Positions 9,999 to 18,689 are shown, counted from the stretch's first letter. The stretch: 64,000 nucleotides of DNA from an uncultured Sphingomonadaceae bacterium (GCA_947489315.1 CANLCX010000001.1:995501-1059500), one strand, 5' to 3'. Program-made: numbers and translations. Notes: a model not told the origin generated them from the letters alone.

Positions 9999-10975
9999 AA
10001 ACCATTTTAGCTATCTCGCTCAATCCGGCCGTCGATGTCTCTTGCGAAGCGGAAAATATCGAACCGACAATAAAGATCAGAACCCGCAATCAAGTGCATC
10101 ATCCAGGTGGCTGCGGTGTGAATGTTGCCCGGGTTATCGCTGAACTGGGCGGCAAACCCGAACTTCTCTATCTGGCAGGTGGCGCGACTGGGGCGCTTTT
10201 AAAAGATAGCCTGGATCAATTGCCTATTAACCAGCATCATATTGCCGCGTCGGGTGCAACACGAATATCCTATACCGTTCACGAATTGCAGTCCGAAGTG
10301 GAATATCGTTTCATTCCCGAGGGCCCAGCAATGGTCGAAGGAGAACTCGAGCAAGTCCTTGATTACATCAATAGGATAGATTTCGACTATATCGTGACAA
10401 CCGGCAGTTTACCCAAAGATGCGCCCGATGACAGCTACGCGCAAATAGCGCAAATTGCCGCCCAGAAAAACGCGAAACTCATTCTCGACAGCTCCGGCGA
10501 AGCGTTGCGCACAACGCTGGATCAGGCTGCGGTTTTTCTTGCCAAACCTAGTCTGGAAGAAATGGAACAACTTGTCGGAAAGCCTCTTAATCGGGATCAA
10601 GCAGGCGGGGCAGCAATGGAGATCATAAGCCGCGGGAACACTAAGAATATTGTCGTATCGCTAGGTGCACAGGGCGCTATTCTGGCACAGGAATCCGGCG
10701 TCACTTATACTGCCGCACCCAATGTTTCCATCGGATCAGCAGTCGGCGCGGGAGACAGTTTCGTTGGGGCCATGACCTTCGCCATCGCGGCAGGTGTCGA
10801 AATCGAGGAGGCTTTTCATTTTGGCGTTGCCGCTGGGTCGGCCGCGGTAATGACCATGGGAACGCAATTGTGCCGCGTCGAAGATGTGGTCAGATTATAT
10901 CGAGAGGGAAGGTTATTGAGGGGCATCGCTGACGATGGCAGACTTTTGAATGTACCCAATCCCGCTCTTAGGTAG
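9995..10975 (+). CDS. pfkB: PfkB-family sugar kinase (1-phosphofructokinase / 6-phosphofructokinase 2 type)
   Basis: A 326-residue cytoplasmic ribokinase-fold kinase. The start reads SLNPAVD, followed by the glycine-rich HHPGGCGVNVAR substrate/lid region near residues 34-46. The C-terminal signature VGAGDSFVGA near residue 250 holds the catalytic aspartate and anion hole. This layout fits the fructose-phosphate kinases PfkB, FruK and LacC. Its ATG overlaps the ndvB stop (ATGA), so translation is coupled. A PfkB next to a universal stress protein recalls the Rv2028c-Rv2029c pair of the mycobacterial hypoxia regulon. Phosphofructokinase activity under low oxygen is a reasonable inference; the exact substrate cannot be read from sequence. 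Confidence 0.88.
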   Translation: MKTILAISLNPAVDVSCEAENIEPTIKIRTRNQVHHPGGCGVNVARVIAELGGKPELLYLAGGATGALLKDSLDQLPINQHHIAASGATRISYTVHELQSEVEYRFIPEGPAMVEGELEQVLDYINRIDFDYIVTTGSLPKDAPDDSYAQIAQIAAQKNAKLILDSSGEALRTTLDQAAVFLAKPSLEEMEQLVGKPLNRDQAGGAAMEIISRGNTKNIVVSLGAQGAILAQESGVTYTAAPNVSIGSAVGAGDSFVGAMTFAIAAGVEIEEAFHFGVAAGSAAVMTMGTQLCRVEDVVRLYREGRLLRGIADDGRLLNVPNPALR

Positions 10976-11119
10976 TTTCCACTATGTAGAATCCACGAAT
11001 GCTGTCTCCAGCCTTTTCAGACTATCCCAATATCTCCGTCGACACTCCTGACGCCTTGCAAGCGCGGAAGGAGATAATTGTGCAGGGCAATATTCAACCG
11101 GAAACCGAGGAGAAACATC

Positions 11120-11548
11120 ATGAGCGCACTAGGCTTACCCATTTTCGACAAGGCCATTCAAGATGCCAATATCTGGGTTAACGAGGTCATGTCCGAGCTC
11201 GACTGGGATGACAAACATCGAGCTTATATCTTGCTGCGATCAACCCTGCACGTGCTGCGTGACCGTTTGCAACCCAATGAATGCGCGCATCTGGCAGCGC
11301 AGCTACCGACGCTCATTCGCGGGATCTACTATGAAGGCTATCGTCCCTCTAAAATGTCCGCGACCATAAGACACAAAGACCAGTTTGTTTCAGCAGTCGA
11401 GGCGGCTTTTGGCAATGATCCCAATGATAACCCGTCAGAAGCGGTCTCAGCAGCTTTGAACATTATCGCCGATCATGTTTCGGTCGGAGAGATGAACGAC
11501 ATAAAAGCGGGCTTGCCAGAAGATATCCGGAAGCTTTGGGACGATTGA
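11120..11548 (+). CDS. DUF2267 domain protein
   Basis: A 142-residue soluble protein of the DUF2267 family, a small helical domain. Recognisable elements are ANIWVNEVM near the start, HVLRDRLQPNECAHLAAQLP in the middle (about residues 48-67) and a second helical half ending LPEDIRKLWDD. The ATG at 11120 has GAGGAG at 11107-11112. An in-frame GTG at 11078 lacks this support. No membrane segment or signal peptide is present. The biochemical role is unknown; family members often neighbour stress and low-oxygen genes, which fits this location 144 bases after pfkB. Confidence 0.82.
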   Translation: MSALGLPIFDKAIQDANIWVNEVMSELDWDDKHRAYILLRSTLHVLRDRLQPNECAHLAAQLPTLIRGIYYEGYRPSKMSATIRHKDQFVSAVEAAFGNDPNDNPSEAVSAALNIIADHVSVGEMNDIKAGLPEDIRKLWDD

Positions 11549-11607
11549 TTTGCGGATTCCACATTCAGCCATTGATCGATGAAAAACCATCCAGCAAGGA
11601 AACCATT

Positions 11608-12054
11608 ATGAACAAGATGCAACACGAGATGATCAATTCCATCCTGACAGACGTCAATGACATGACCATTGCAACTGTCCGGGAAAATGGGTTTCCGCAA
11701 GCAACGACGGTGAGTTTTGTAAATGACGGTCTTACAATCTATTTCGGGACATCACCAGGCTCGCAAAAAGCCCGAAATATTGCGCGGGACGGAAGAGTGT
11801 CACTAACGGTTGATCGCCCCTATGCAGACTGGGATGACATCAAAAGCCTTTCTGCGGCGGGTCATGCAACCATCGTCACCGGTGCCAACGAACAGGAAAA
11901 GATAGGGCAATTAATTTACGCTAAATTCCCTCAAGTGGAAGACCTGACCATGGATGAACAAGCGGAGGTTGCGTTTATTCGTATCGACCTCGTGATTATA
12001 TCGCTTCTCGATTATAGTAAGGGATTCGGGCATACCGAACTCGTCGAAGCCTAA
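11608..12054 (+). CDS. Pyridoxamine 5'-phosphate oxidase-like (split-barrel flavin) protein
   Basis: A 148-residue protein with the split-barrel flavin-binding fold. It shows MTIATVRENGFPQATTVSF near residues 17-35, the GTSPGSQKARNIARDGRVSL beta-alpha unit near 50-70, and a PYADWDDI loop. Such proteins bind FMN, F420 or heme-like ligands; without more motifs I do not assign true pyridoxamine-phosphate oxidase activity. The start at 11608 has AAGGA at 11596-11600. It follows the DUF2267 gene by 59 bases on the same strand and is convergent with the peroxiredoxin, so it is probably the last gene of the stress block. Confidence 0.8.
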   Translation: MNKMQHEMINSILTDVNDMTIATVRENGFPQATTVSFVNDGLTIYFGTSPGSQKARNIARDGRVSLTVDRPYADWDDIKSLSAAGHATIVTGANEQEKIGQLIYAKFPQVEDLTMDEQAEVAFIRIDLVIISLLDYSKGFGHTELVEA

Positions 12055-12077
12055 TTCTACAACGCCGATTTATTGGT

Positions 12078-12707
12078 TCAGGTCGCCTCGGTCAGACGCA
12101 AATAGGGTCGCAATTCTTCCCAGCCATCCGGAAATAACTTTGCCGCTTCGTCATTATCAATCGACGGCGGGATAATCACCTTGTCACCGGGGCGCCAATC
12201 AGCAGGCGTTGCAATGCGGTTTTTGTCCCCAAGCTGCAGCGCATCGATGACGCGAAGTATTTCGTCAAAATTTCGACCAACGCTCATGGGGTAGGTCATG
12301 GTTAACCGGATCTTTTTATCAGGATCGATAATGAACACAGAGCGCACCGCTTCTGTATCACTCTCGCCAGGATGGATCATGTCGTAAAGCTTCGCGATCG
12401 CACAATCAGGGTCTGCAAGAATGGGGAAATGAACGGTCGTGTTCTGGGTAGAATTTACATCGTGAATCCAATCCCAATGTTCTTCAACAATATCCGTTGA
12501 AAGGCCCAATGGTTTTGTATTGCGCGCGGAAAATTTGTCAGCGAGCTGAGCTGTTCGGCCCATCTCTGTCGTGCAAACAGGCGTGAAATCAGCCGGATGA
12601 CTGAAGAAAAACACCCAGCTATCCTCAGCCCATTTGTGAAGGTTGATTTCACCTACGGTGCTATCAGCTGTGAAATTTGGGGCGGTATCGCCAATATGTA
12701 ATGACAT
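12078..12707 (-). CDS. Peroxiredoxin, 1-Cys (Prx6) type
   Basis: A 209-residue AhpC/TSA-fold peroxidase that reduces hydrogen peroxide and organic peroxides in the cytoplasm. The peroxidatic cysteine is Cys45 in PADFTPVCTTEMG. The downstream pattern (SVFIIDPDKKIRLTMTYPMSVGRNFDEILR) and the C-terminal extension with DWRPGD are typical of the Prx6 group. The start has AAGGAG on the minus strand. It converges on the flavoprotein gene with only 23 bases between stops. A small GCTACC-TGC-GGTAGC palindrome lies about 63 bases upstream of the start and could be an operator. Confidence 0.92.
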   Translation of the reverse strand: MSLHIGDTAPNFTADSTVGEINLHKWAEDSWVFFFSHPADFTPVCTTEMGRTAQLADKFSARNTKPLGLSTDIVEEHWDWIHDVNSTQNTTVHFPILADPDCAIAKLYDMIHPGESDTEAVRSVFIIDPDKKIRLTMTYPMSVGRNFDEILRVIDALQLGDKNRIATPADWRPGDKVIIPPSIDNDEAAKLFPDGWEELRPYLRLTEAT

Positions 12708-12769
12708 TTTTCAGCTCCTTGCTTGGGCTACCGACTAAAACGATTCCTAAAACGTACATGAAATAATTA

Positions 12770-12784
12770 GCTACCTGCGGTAGC
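12770..12784. promoter_or_regulatory. Short palindrome upstream of the peroxiredoxin
   Basis: A perfect 6+6 inverted repeat, GCTACC and GGTAGC around TGC, centred about 70 bases upstream of the minus-strand peroxiredoxin start. It could be an operator or a chance hairpin. No known regulator consensus is matched with certainty. Confidence 0.3.
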
Positions 12785-12874
12785 CAACCAAATCAGGGAT
12801 AATACCTAGCGGTCGACGTACTGCAGGGCTTTGGAAAGATATGACTCTTTCGGGATGAAGCAGCCCAAAAATTA

Positions 12875-12903
12875 ATGTCTGCTATGGGCGTAAAAGCGGA
12901 CAT
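12875..12903. repeat. GTCCGCTTT-type interspersed palindrome, copy 1 (imperfect)
   Basis: Arms ATGTC[T]GCT and AAAGCGGACAT surround TGGGCGTA. The copy at 33197-33227 has the same architecture and loop (GGGCG). A further shared block, CTTTCGGGATGAAG, lies just upstream at 12847-12860 and recurs exactly at 35467-35480. Confidence 0.6.
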
Positions 12904-13333
12904 CACATAAAAGCAGTTAATTCAGCCTGTAAATTAAGTCATGGATGCTGAAGGGAGAGAGCTGTGATGTTCCGTGAAGTGGCGAGATCAATAAGAAATG
13001 TGGTAACGGAGTTAGCATTATTGAAATGAGCAACAAGCTGACCTTGATTGGGAAGTGCCTGAAGCATCAGATTGGCCTGTATCTGATTTTGGCTGTATCG
13101 CTATGATAGCAACGTCATTTACATTTCTCGCTGGATGGGCGAGTGGCGAGGAAACAAATTAGCCCGCTCGTTGTAGGCGATGCAGATAAAGCTAATGCAC
13201 GCATTCGGAATATTGCGAACATTGAGGTGTAATCATTCCCTGTTGATAACACGGTTGAACCGCATGCTCAGATTAGAATAAAAGGTGCGCCTAAAAGTAA
13301 CTACACCCGGCCTATCTTGGGTAGATGACTGGC

Positions 13334-14650
13334 TCACGGTTCGTCACGCGAGGAAGCTGGCAAAGGTTCGGGAAATGGCAGATCGGAAAGGTCGAGCCAG
13401 TCATTAGAGAATTGGTTAGTTAAGGATTGCCCATAATAGCTATCAAGAGCGGCAAACGGTATCCTAAAGGGCAGCCCCCAACCGCTGTTCCACATCGCGA
13501 CAACTCCGGTACGAGCTGCCGGATCAAAGATAATCGTCGCGCGGTAACCATCCACCGCACCACTATGTCCGATAAGTCTCCGACCGCTATAGGTAAAACT
13601 GCGCCAGCCCAATCCATAGGACGGCGCAGTCAGAGCGCGAGCGAGATCACCACCGTAAACACGCCCGGTTCTGACCAAGGGAGCATGTGCCAGTTCCCGC
13701 GTCTCGCCAGACAGAACATCTTCATTTGCGCCCAGCTGCGCTCGGAGCCAGCGCGCCATATCCACAATATTGCTGCTGACGCCGGCAGCTGCAGGTAGAC
13801 GCCAGTAAGATTCCGAGAGGATGCGCACCTTGTCGCCGCGATGCGGTCGCGCCCAGCTGTCGGCACCAGTGAGGCCCACCATATCAAACTGTGCACTCTC
13901 CATGCCGAGAGGTTCAAATAATTGCTTCTGGACAGCGTCGTTATACAAAGTGCCTGTCGCTTGTCCCAAAATCTCGCTGGAAGCATCAAAGGCAATATTC
14001 TGATAGCTATGACAGGTGCCGGGCAAACACTGTAGCGGCCCAGCTCGTAGTTGTGTTCGGAGCAGGCCCGGGCTTTCTCCGTCCTCCAGTTTGCGGTCAT
14101 ATGCATTTTTGGTGAGTCCAGTCTGGTGCGACATAAGCTGTGCCAGCGTGATCCGTGACATAGCGTCTCCAGGCAGCATGAGTGACGTCTGCCAGCGGTT
14201 TAGCGTGGCATTGAGGTCAAGCTCACCTTCTTCTGACAGCTTGGCGGCTAGTAAACCTGCCACTCCCTTCGATACAGAAGCCCAGCGGAAAACTGTCTGC
14301 GGCGTCACCTGTTCGCCGCTGCGTTTATCAGTCACGCCATAGGTGCGCACAAAGCGAATTTCGCCATCCTCGACAATTGCGACAGCCAATCCCGCCATTT
14401 CAGGACGCGAGGCGAGCGCCGCAATGCGTCGATCGAGGCTGAGATAATCTATTTTTCCCTGCCAGTCATCGGGTTCCGTCGGCAATCGGTCCTGAGGCGC
14501 GGCTTCGGCGGTTTCTGCTAGCGGAAGTAGGGTCTCTTCCTGAACGAAGGCGCGATAGCCATACCAGCCGACAAGCAATATGGCCGCAAGCCCGAACAGC
14601 GGGGCTAGATATTTTCCCATTAACCTGCCCCAAGTTGGTGAACCAATCAT
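13334..14650 (-). CDS. Beta-lactamase-fold serine hydrolase (class C/esterase family), membrane anchored
   Basis: A 438-residue enzyme with one N-terminal membrane helix (about residues 13-31) that would place the catalytic domain in the periplasm. The penicillin-recognising signature is present: nucleophile SVSK at 125-128, YQN at 216-218 as the Y-x-N motif, and HSG near 365 in place of KTG. This set is typical of the broad AmpC-like serine hydrolases that include D-aminopeptidases, esterases and LACTB-like peptidases. I do not infer antibiotic resistance. An in-frame ATG at 14620 (MGKYLAP) has a better upstream GGGGCAGG and may be the true start. The gene stands alone. Confidence 0.85.
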   Translation of the reverse strand: MIGSPTWGRLMGKYLAPLFGLAAILLVGWYGYRAFVQEETLLPLAETAEAAPQDRLPTEPDDWQGKIDYLSLDRRIAALASRPEMAGLAVAIVEDGEIRFVRTYGVTDKRSGEQVTPQTVFRWASVSKGVAGLLAAKLSEEGELDLNATLNRWQTSLMLPGDAMSRITLAQLMSHQTGLTKNAYDRKLEDGESPGLLRTQLRAGPLQCLPGTCHSYQNIAFDASSEILGQATGTLYNDAVQKQLFEPLGMESAQFDMVGLTGADSWARPHRGDKVRILSESYWRLPAAAGVSSNIVDMARWLRAQLGANEDVLSGETRELAHAPLVRTGRVYGGDLARALTAPSYGLGWRSFTYSGRRLIGHSGAVDGYRATIIFDPAARTGVVAMWNSGWGLPFRIPFAALDSYYGQSLTNQFSNDWLDLSDLPFPEPLPASSRDEP

Positions 14651-14830
14651 TAAGTCAGAGCCTGGCGGTTAAAGCTCTCCATCTGGACTTACTGGGCGCA
14701 GCGTAGAACAATCCAGTCGGATAAGACAAGATTGTTTGTTGCGAGAGTGGTGAGGCTAATAGAACAACCTGAAGCAGTTCTTCTTTACGGGGGACTCTGA
14801 TACCTCCGTCATCAATAGACGAACCTAATA

Positions 14831-14852
14831 TCCGCTTTCGGGATATTGCGGA
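14831..14852. repeat. GTCCGCTTT-type repeat fragment
   Basis: TCCGCTTTCGGGATATTGCGGA carries short complementary ends (TCCGC/GCGGA). It shares TCCGCTTTCGGGAT with the element at 35461. It looks like a remnant or partial copy of the same family. Confidence 0.45.
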
Positions 14853-15098
14853 TGCCTTGTATATTTCTGATTTAGGGCACTGGATTCAATATCGGTGGAT
14901 GGGTGGAGGATAGCTAAACCAAAATATTTCTCTGAGCATTCCGACCAGGCAATGGTTCTATATCTACCCAATCTCATCCAAAGGACTGATCCTTCGAAAT
15001 TACGCCGCAAGAGGGAACCACTTTGATCACATCTGTCTGAGTCAATTATTGGGCCGTCTGAAATCCAATCGCTTGTCAGTCAGCTGTTCACGCTGACG

Positions 15099-15235
15099 TC
15101 ATCAACATGAAAATGGCATGAATCCATCGTGAAATGTCGGTTAAACAGTGCCTGACCGGCTTTACTTACGATCCAGTTTGACGCGATCTTGTAGCGGGGC
15201 AGTCACAAAGCCGCGATCACATGATGGTCAAAGCC
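15099..15235 (+). promoter_or_regulatory. Duplicated 137-base regulatory sequence, copy A (upstream of caspase/CHAT pair)
   Basis: Aligned with 20484-20620, this stretch keeps TCATCAAC, three TGAA words at identical positions, GTTAAACAG (15140-15148), CTTTAC (15160-15165), GCGATCT (15183-15189), GGGCAGT and GCGATC. There is essentially no gap over 137 bases except one base. The TGAA words start at 15108, 15119 and 15130, exactly 11 bases apart. Read on the other strand they are TTCA direct repeats like the half-sites bound by PhoB/OmpR-type regulators. It ends about 160 bases before the caspase start. Confidence 0.65.
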
Positions 15236-15244
15236 TTTTGGAGC

Positions 15245-15273
15245 CTGAGGAAAAGTGAAGGTTTATTCCTCAG
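15245..15273. repeat. Inverted repeat (8-bp perfect arms)
   Basis: CTGAGGAA (15245-15252) and TTCCTCAG (15266-15273) can pair across a 13-base loop. It lies between the shared regulatory sequence and the caspase gene. It is not followed by a T-run, so an operator or leader hairpin is as likely as a terminator. Confidence 0.45.
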
Positions 15274-15397
15274 CTAAAATCATGAGTAGATTAAGCTGCC
15301 AGCTATCGAGAATTAAACACTCTTTCCAAAGAATGGAGGACCGACGCTGCACATTGCTGGCGACAAAAAGCTACCGCCATTGTGACGGGAGAGTGTG

Positions 15398-18300
15398 ATG
15401 TCAAAAATCTATGCTTTGCTTGTCGGTATCAATGACTATTCCCACAGTGTCGGTAAGCTTCGGGGATGCATTAATGATGTGGACCAATTCAACATATTTC
15501 TGAAATCTCACTACAATCATAGTGGTCTCGCCGTCGAGATGTTGAAAGATCATGATGCGACCCGCGAGAATATTATTCGACAGTTCCGCTCTCACCTTTG
15601 CCGGGCGTCGGCGGACGATGTGGTCGTGTTTCAATATTGTGGTCACGGAGCGCGATCGGCTTCGGCGCCTGAATTTCTGGAGTTTTACAATAGCGGCAAG
15701 GATGAAGGTCTGGTTTGCATTGATAGCCGTGAGCCGGGCGGGCTCGATCTTGCAGACAAAGAATTGGCGGTATTGATTTCCGAGGTTGCACAAAATAATC
15801 GCCATATCACTGTCCTGTTAGACTGTTGCCATTCAGGATCTGGTACGCGCAATATGGCAGCATTTGATGGCCTTAGAGTGCGGATGACGCACGAGAGGTT
15901 CAAAGAGCGACCGATTGAGAGCTACATTGGCGGTCATTATGCGGACATGCACAAGAGAGGTGAGCCGCTTTACATTCCGACAAGCAGGCACATCCTGCTA
16001 GCAGCCTGTGATCGCAAGCAAACTGCCAAGGAGATCCCTGAGAAAAGCGGTGTTTTCACAAGTTCACTGCTGGAAGTGCTTGAAGCTGAACAAGGAAGTA
16101 TAAGTTATTCGGGGCTATTTGTTCGCACACGGACTGCAACGAGAAATCGCGCCAGTAATCAGGATCCACAATTTGAGACATTTGCGAATTTCAACGCTGC
16201 CGACGGTTTTCTTGGCAAGGATGTAGCGGCTCTCCACAAACGCGCGCGTGTCTATTTTGATCAAAATAGCTGGAAGGTGGAATGCGGGGCAATGCATGGC
16301 ATACCGACCGATCCCGGAACTGCCGTGAAGTTGGCTCTATATAACGATGCGGGTCAAAGATCTACGATCGGCAGTGCAAGAATTGTACAGGTTGGTCCAG
16401 CGACAAGCCTACTCAAGCCAGAATTTTCAGCAGATATGACGACGGAATATCGTGCTGAGATAACCAGCCTGCCGGTCGCACCGATCTTAGTCCATTTTGA
16501 CGGACCGAATGACTGGAAGACGGCATTGCAAGGTTTGCTTGCGCAAGACGGTTCCGTCGGTGTGGAACTGTCGGACAGCAAAAACCACACACGTTATGCA
16601 CTGGAAAAAGAAGATAGTAATTTGATTCTGAAAGAGCGGGACATGGACTTGCTTATTCAGGGCGTAGAACTGGGTAGCGAGAATCCTGTCGCCCATATTT
16701 CATCGATAATGCCTGTCCTGAAGCATGTGATGCAATGGGAACGTGCTATCGCGGTGCAAAATGAAAACACTCGCATGAGCGCGGAGCTGGTCGATTGTCG
16801 ATTTAGTGAGCAAGTCAAGAATGAAGAAAGTTTCGAACATGATTTCGATAACCTAACGCTCGATTACCGGCAGATTGGAGCTGATTGGCAGCCGATCAGA
16901 GGCAAATTCCAGCTACGCAACAACGGCAGGCAGCTCCTTCACTATATGTTGGTCTATTTTTCCAAGGATTATGGCATCCAGGTTTTGCGGAACGATCAGA
17001 TCGAACCGGGCGACGATTATGTCACCATCTGGGGCGATGATCCCAAATTGTTTCTCTACCTCGATGAAAACGAGAATGAGTCCATTGAAAGTTTTAAACT
17101 GATCGTCAGCAATGAACGCGTTGATGAATTTTTACTTGATCAGAAAGCCATGAAACTTGGCGAGATAGTCCCCGAAATGCGCGCGATTAGCGATGTTGAT
17201 CCCATATCAAAGCTTGGCGAAAATCACGATTGGTTTGCCCACGATTGCCGGATCAGGGTTGTCAGACAACAAAATCAAATAGGCAAGCGAGACGTCTCAC
17301 TCGCCAGCGGTAAGATCAAAATCAAAGGACATGATTCTGTCACTGGCGGGGTGTGTCTGGGTGCTGCGATACCGTCTGTTCGCAGCATTTCGGATGGTGA
17401 GCATTTCTCTCGCGTGTTTGAGAAACAGGAAATGTCATTGCTCGACTTTGCAGAGCCAGCGACGCGAGGTGAGCGTGAGAATATATTGGAGTTGACCGAC
17501 ATAAAAAACGCAGCAGACCTGCAAGATAATCCGATTGCGTTGGAACTGGATGTCGATCTGGAAAAGGATCAAGCCATAATTCCCATGGCCTTTGATGGAC
17601 AACATTTTCTGCTGGGCGGTGATGCTTATCAGGATGATGTCGGCATCACCCATATCAGCATCGATCATCTTTACGATATTCCCGACAATCGACGCAGTAT
17701 TGGCGGTGCATTGAAGCTATATTTCTTCAAAACCTACCTCAAAAGAAACACGACCAAATTGCGATGGGTAGATTTCAAATCCGATGGGACATTCGATCGC
17801 AGTGAAGACATGGTTGTTCAGAAAGTTGCAGCAGCCAAGAATATCCTCCTGCTCATCCATGGTATCCTCGGTGACACGGAAGCTATCGCACAAGGCATTC
17901 AAGCCTGCACCATTCATGAGCAATTCGATCTTGTGCTGACCTATGACTATGAAAATCTCAACACGCCAATCGAGGAAACGGCCGATAGTCTCAAAACAAG
18001 GCTGGCGGAGGTTGGATTGACGGCTGGTGATGAAAAGCGATTGACCATATTGGCCCATTCGATGGGCGGCCTGGTTTCGCGATCATATATTGAACAACGC
18101 GGCGGCGATAAAGTGGTTGATCATCTGGTTCTGTGCGGCACGCCCAATCATGGGTCGCCATTTGGAAAAGTAGATGATGCGCGGAAAATATTGAACCTGC
18201 TCACCGTTATTGCGATGAATTTTGCTCCTGCGCTGGTGCCGTTTAGCGGTCCGTTTCTGATGCTCCTGAACCGGTCGCAAAAACTGACTCAATCTATCGA

Positions 18301-18637
18301 ACAAATGGATCCGGGTTCACGGTTTCTCAAGATACTCAACAACAGCGATGATCCCGAACTGCCCTATACGATTCTGGCAGGCGACATCGAAACTTATCAG
18401 GAGCCGACCGATCAATATTTTGCCAATCTGCTGGCGAAGGCGGGCAAAACCGATGCGTTCGAGAAGTTGTTTGCTGACAAACCAAACGACATAGCCGTTG
18501 GGGTCGACAGCATAAAAAGCATCGGAAAAAATCACCGAACAAGGCCGGATTTCAATCCGGTTGCCTGCCATCATCTCAACTATTTTTCTTCCGACACCGG
18601 TCAGGCAGCATTGAAAGCTGTGGATTGGAATATCTGA
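15398..18637 (+). CDS. Caspase-fold peptidase fused to a C-terminal alpha/beta hydrolase
   Basis: A 1079-residue protein with no signal peptide, so probably cytoplasmic. Residues 1-260 form a C14 caspase-like domain: YALLVGINDY start, SKLRGC-like N-term, catalytic His83 in CGHGAR and Cys144 in LLDCCHSGSG. The middle (about 265-800) is long and mainly beta-rich. It includes a section near 500-575 reminiscent of DUF4384-like modules that accompany bacterial caspases. The C-terminal part (about 815-1079) is an alpha/beta hydrolase with oxyanion LLLIHG near 821, nucleophile Ser888 in LAHSMGG and a CGTPNHGSPFG loop, as in lipase/PGAP1-like enzymes. ATG at 15398 follows GGGAG by six bases; GTG at 15395 is in frame. 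The CHAT gene follows 52 bases later. The pair looks like a conflict or regulated-death module. Confidence 0.88.
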   Translation: MSKIYALLVGINDYSHSVGKLRGCINDVDQFNIFLKSHYNHSGLAVEMLKDHDATRENIIRQFRSHLCRASADDVVVFQYCGHGARSASAPEFLEFYNSGKDEGLVCIDSREPGGLDLADKELAVLISEVAQNNRHITVLLDCCHSGSGTRNMAAFDGLRVRMTHERFKERPIESYIGGHYADMHKRGEPLYIPTSRHILLAACDRKQTAKEIPEKSGVFTSSLLEVLEAEQGSISYSGLFVRTRTATRNRASNQDPQFETFANFNAADGFLGKDVAALHKRARVYFDQNSWKVECGAMHGIPTDPGTAVKLALYNDAGQRSTIGSARIVQVGPATSLLKPEFSADMTTEYRAEITSLPVAPILVHFDGPNDWKTALQGLLAQDGSVGVELSDSKNHTRYALEKEDSNLILKERDMDLLIQGVELGSENPVAHISSIMPVLKHVMQWERAIAVQNENTRMSAELVDCRFSEQVKNEESFEHDFDNLTLDYRQIGADWQPIRGKFQLRNNGRQLLHYMLVYFSKDYGIQVLRNDQIEPGDDYVTIWGDDPKLFLYLDENENESIESFKLIVSNERVDEFLLDQKAMKLGEIVPEMRAISDVDPISKLGENHDWFAHDCRIRVVRQQNQIGKRDVSLASGKIKIKGHDSVTGGVCLGAAIPSVRSISDGEHFSRVFEKQEMSLLDFAEPATRGERENILELTDIKNAADLQDNPIALELDVDLEKDQAIIPMAFDGQHFLLGGDAYQDDVGITHISIDHLYDIPDNRRSIGGALKLYFFKTYLKRNTTKLRWVDFKSDGTFDRSEDMVVQKVAAAKNILLLIHGILGDTEAIAQGIQACTIHEQFDLVLTYDYENLNTPIEETADSLKTRLAEVGLTAGDEKRLTILAHSMGGLVSRSYIEQRGGDKVVDHLVLCGTPNHGSPFGKVDDARKILNLLTVIAMNFAPALVPFSGPFLMLLNRSQKLTQSIEQMDPGSRFLKILNNSDDPELPYTILAGDIETYQEPTDQYFANLLAKAGKTDAFEKLFADKPNDIAVGVDSIKSIGKNHRTRPDFNPVACHHLNYFSSDTGQAALKAVDWNI

Positions 18638-18689
18638 TGAATGAAACAGGATTATCAGCTGTAATATTTACCGCGATTGTGAGGGTGTG

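Larger units (their letters stand above)
12708..13333. other. Non-coding stretch with an interspersed palindrome and possible decayed coding sequence
   Basis: No intact gene is visible. The stretch holds the peroxiredoxin upstream region with a GCTACC-TGC-GGTAGC inverted repeat (12770-12784). It also holds one copy of the GTCCGCTTT-type palindrome with part of its flank (12847-12903). A short coding-like patch around 13029-13230 spreads over two frames with stops between them. That patch may be a worn-out gene, but I recognise no family. Confidence 0.5.
14651..15397. other. Non-coding stretch upstream of the caspase gene
   Basis: No convincing gene is visible. It contains a fragment of the interspersed repeat (14831-14852, arms TCCGC/GCGGA), the 137-base regulatory sequence shared with 20484-20620 (15099-15235), a perfect 8+8 inverted repeat (15245-15273) and the caspase ribosome site GGGAG near 15387. 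Confidence 0.7.

Noticed and set aside
13334-14650. Beta-lactamase resistance determinant
   Set aside because: The S-x-x-K, Y-x-N and HSG set fits the wide esterase/peptidase group; nothing points to antibiotic hydrolysis.
14825-15010. Short minus-strand frame upstream of the caspase gene
   Set aside because: 61 codons, no ribosome site, no recognisable motif; partly overlaps a repeat fragment.
15245-15273. Inverted repeat considered as a terminator
   Set aside because: No T-run on either side and no gene ending just before it, so recorded only as an inverted repeat.
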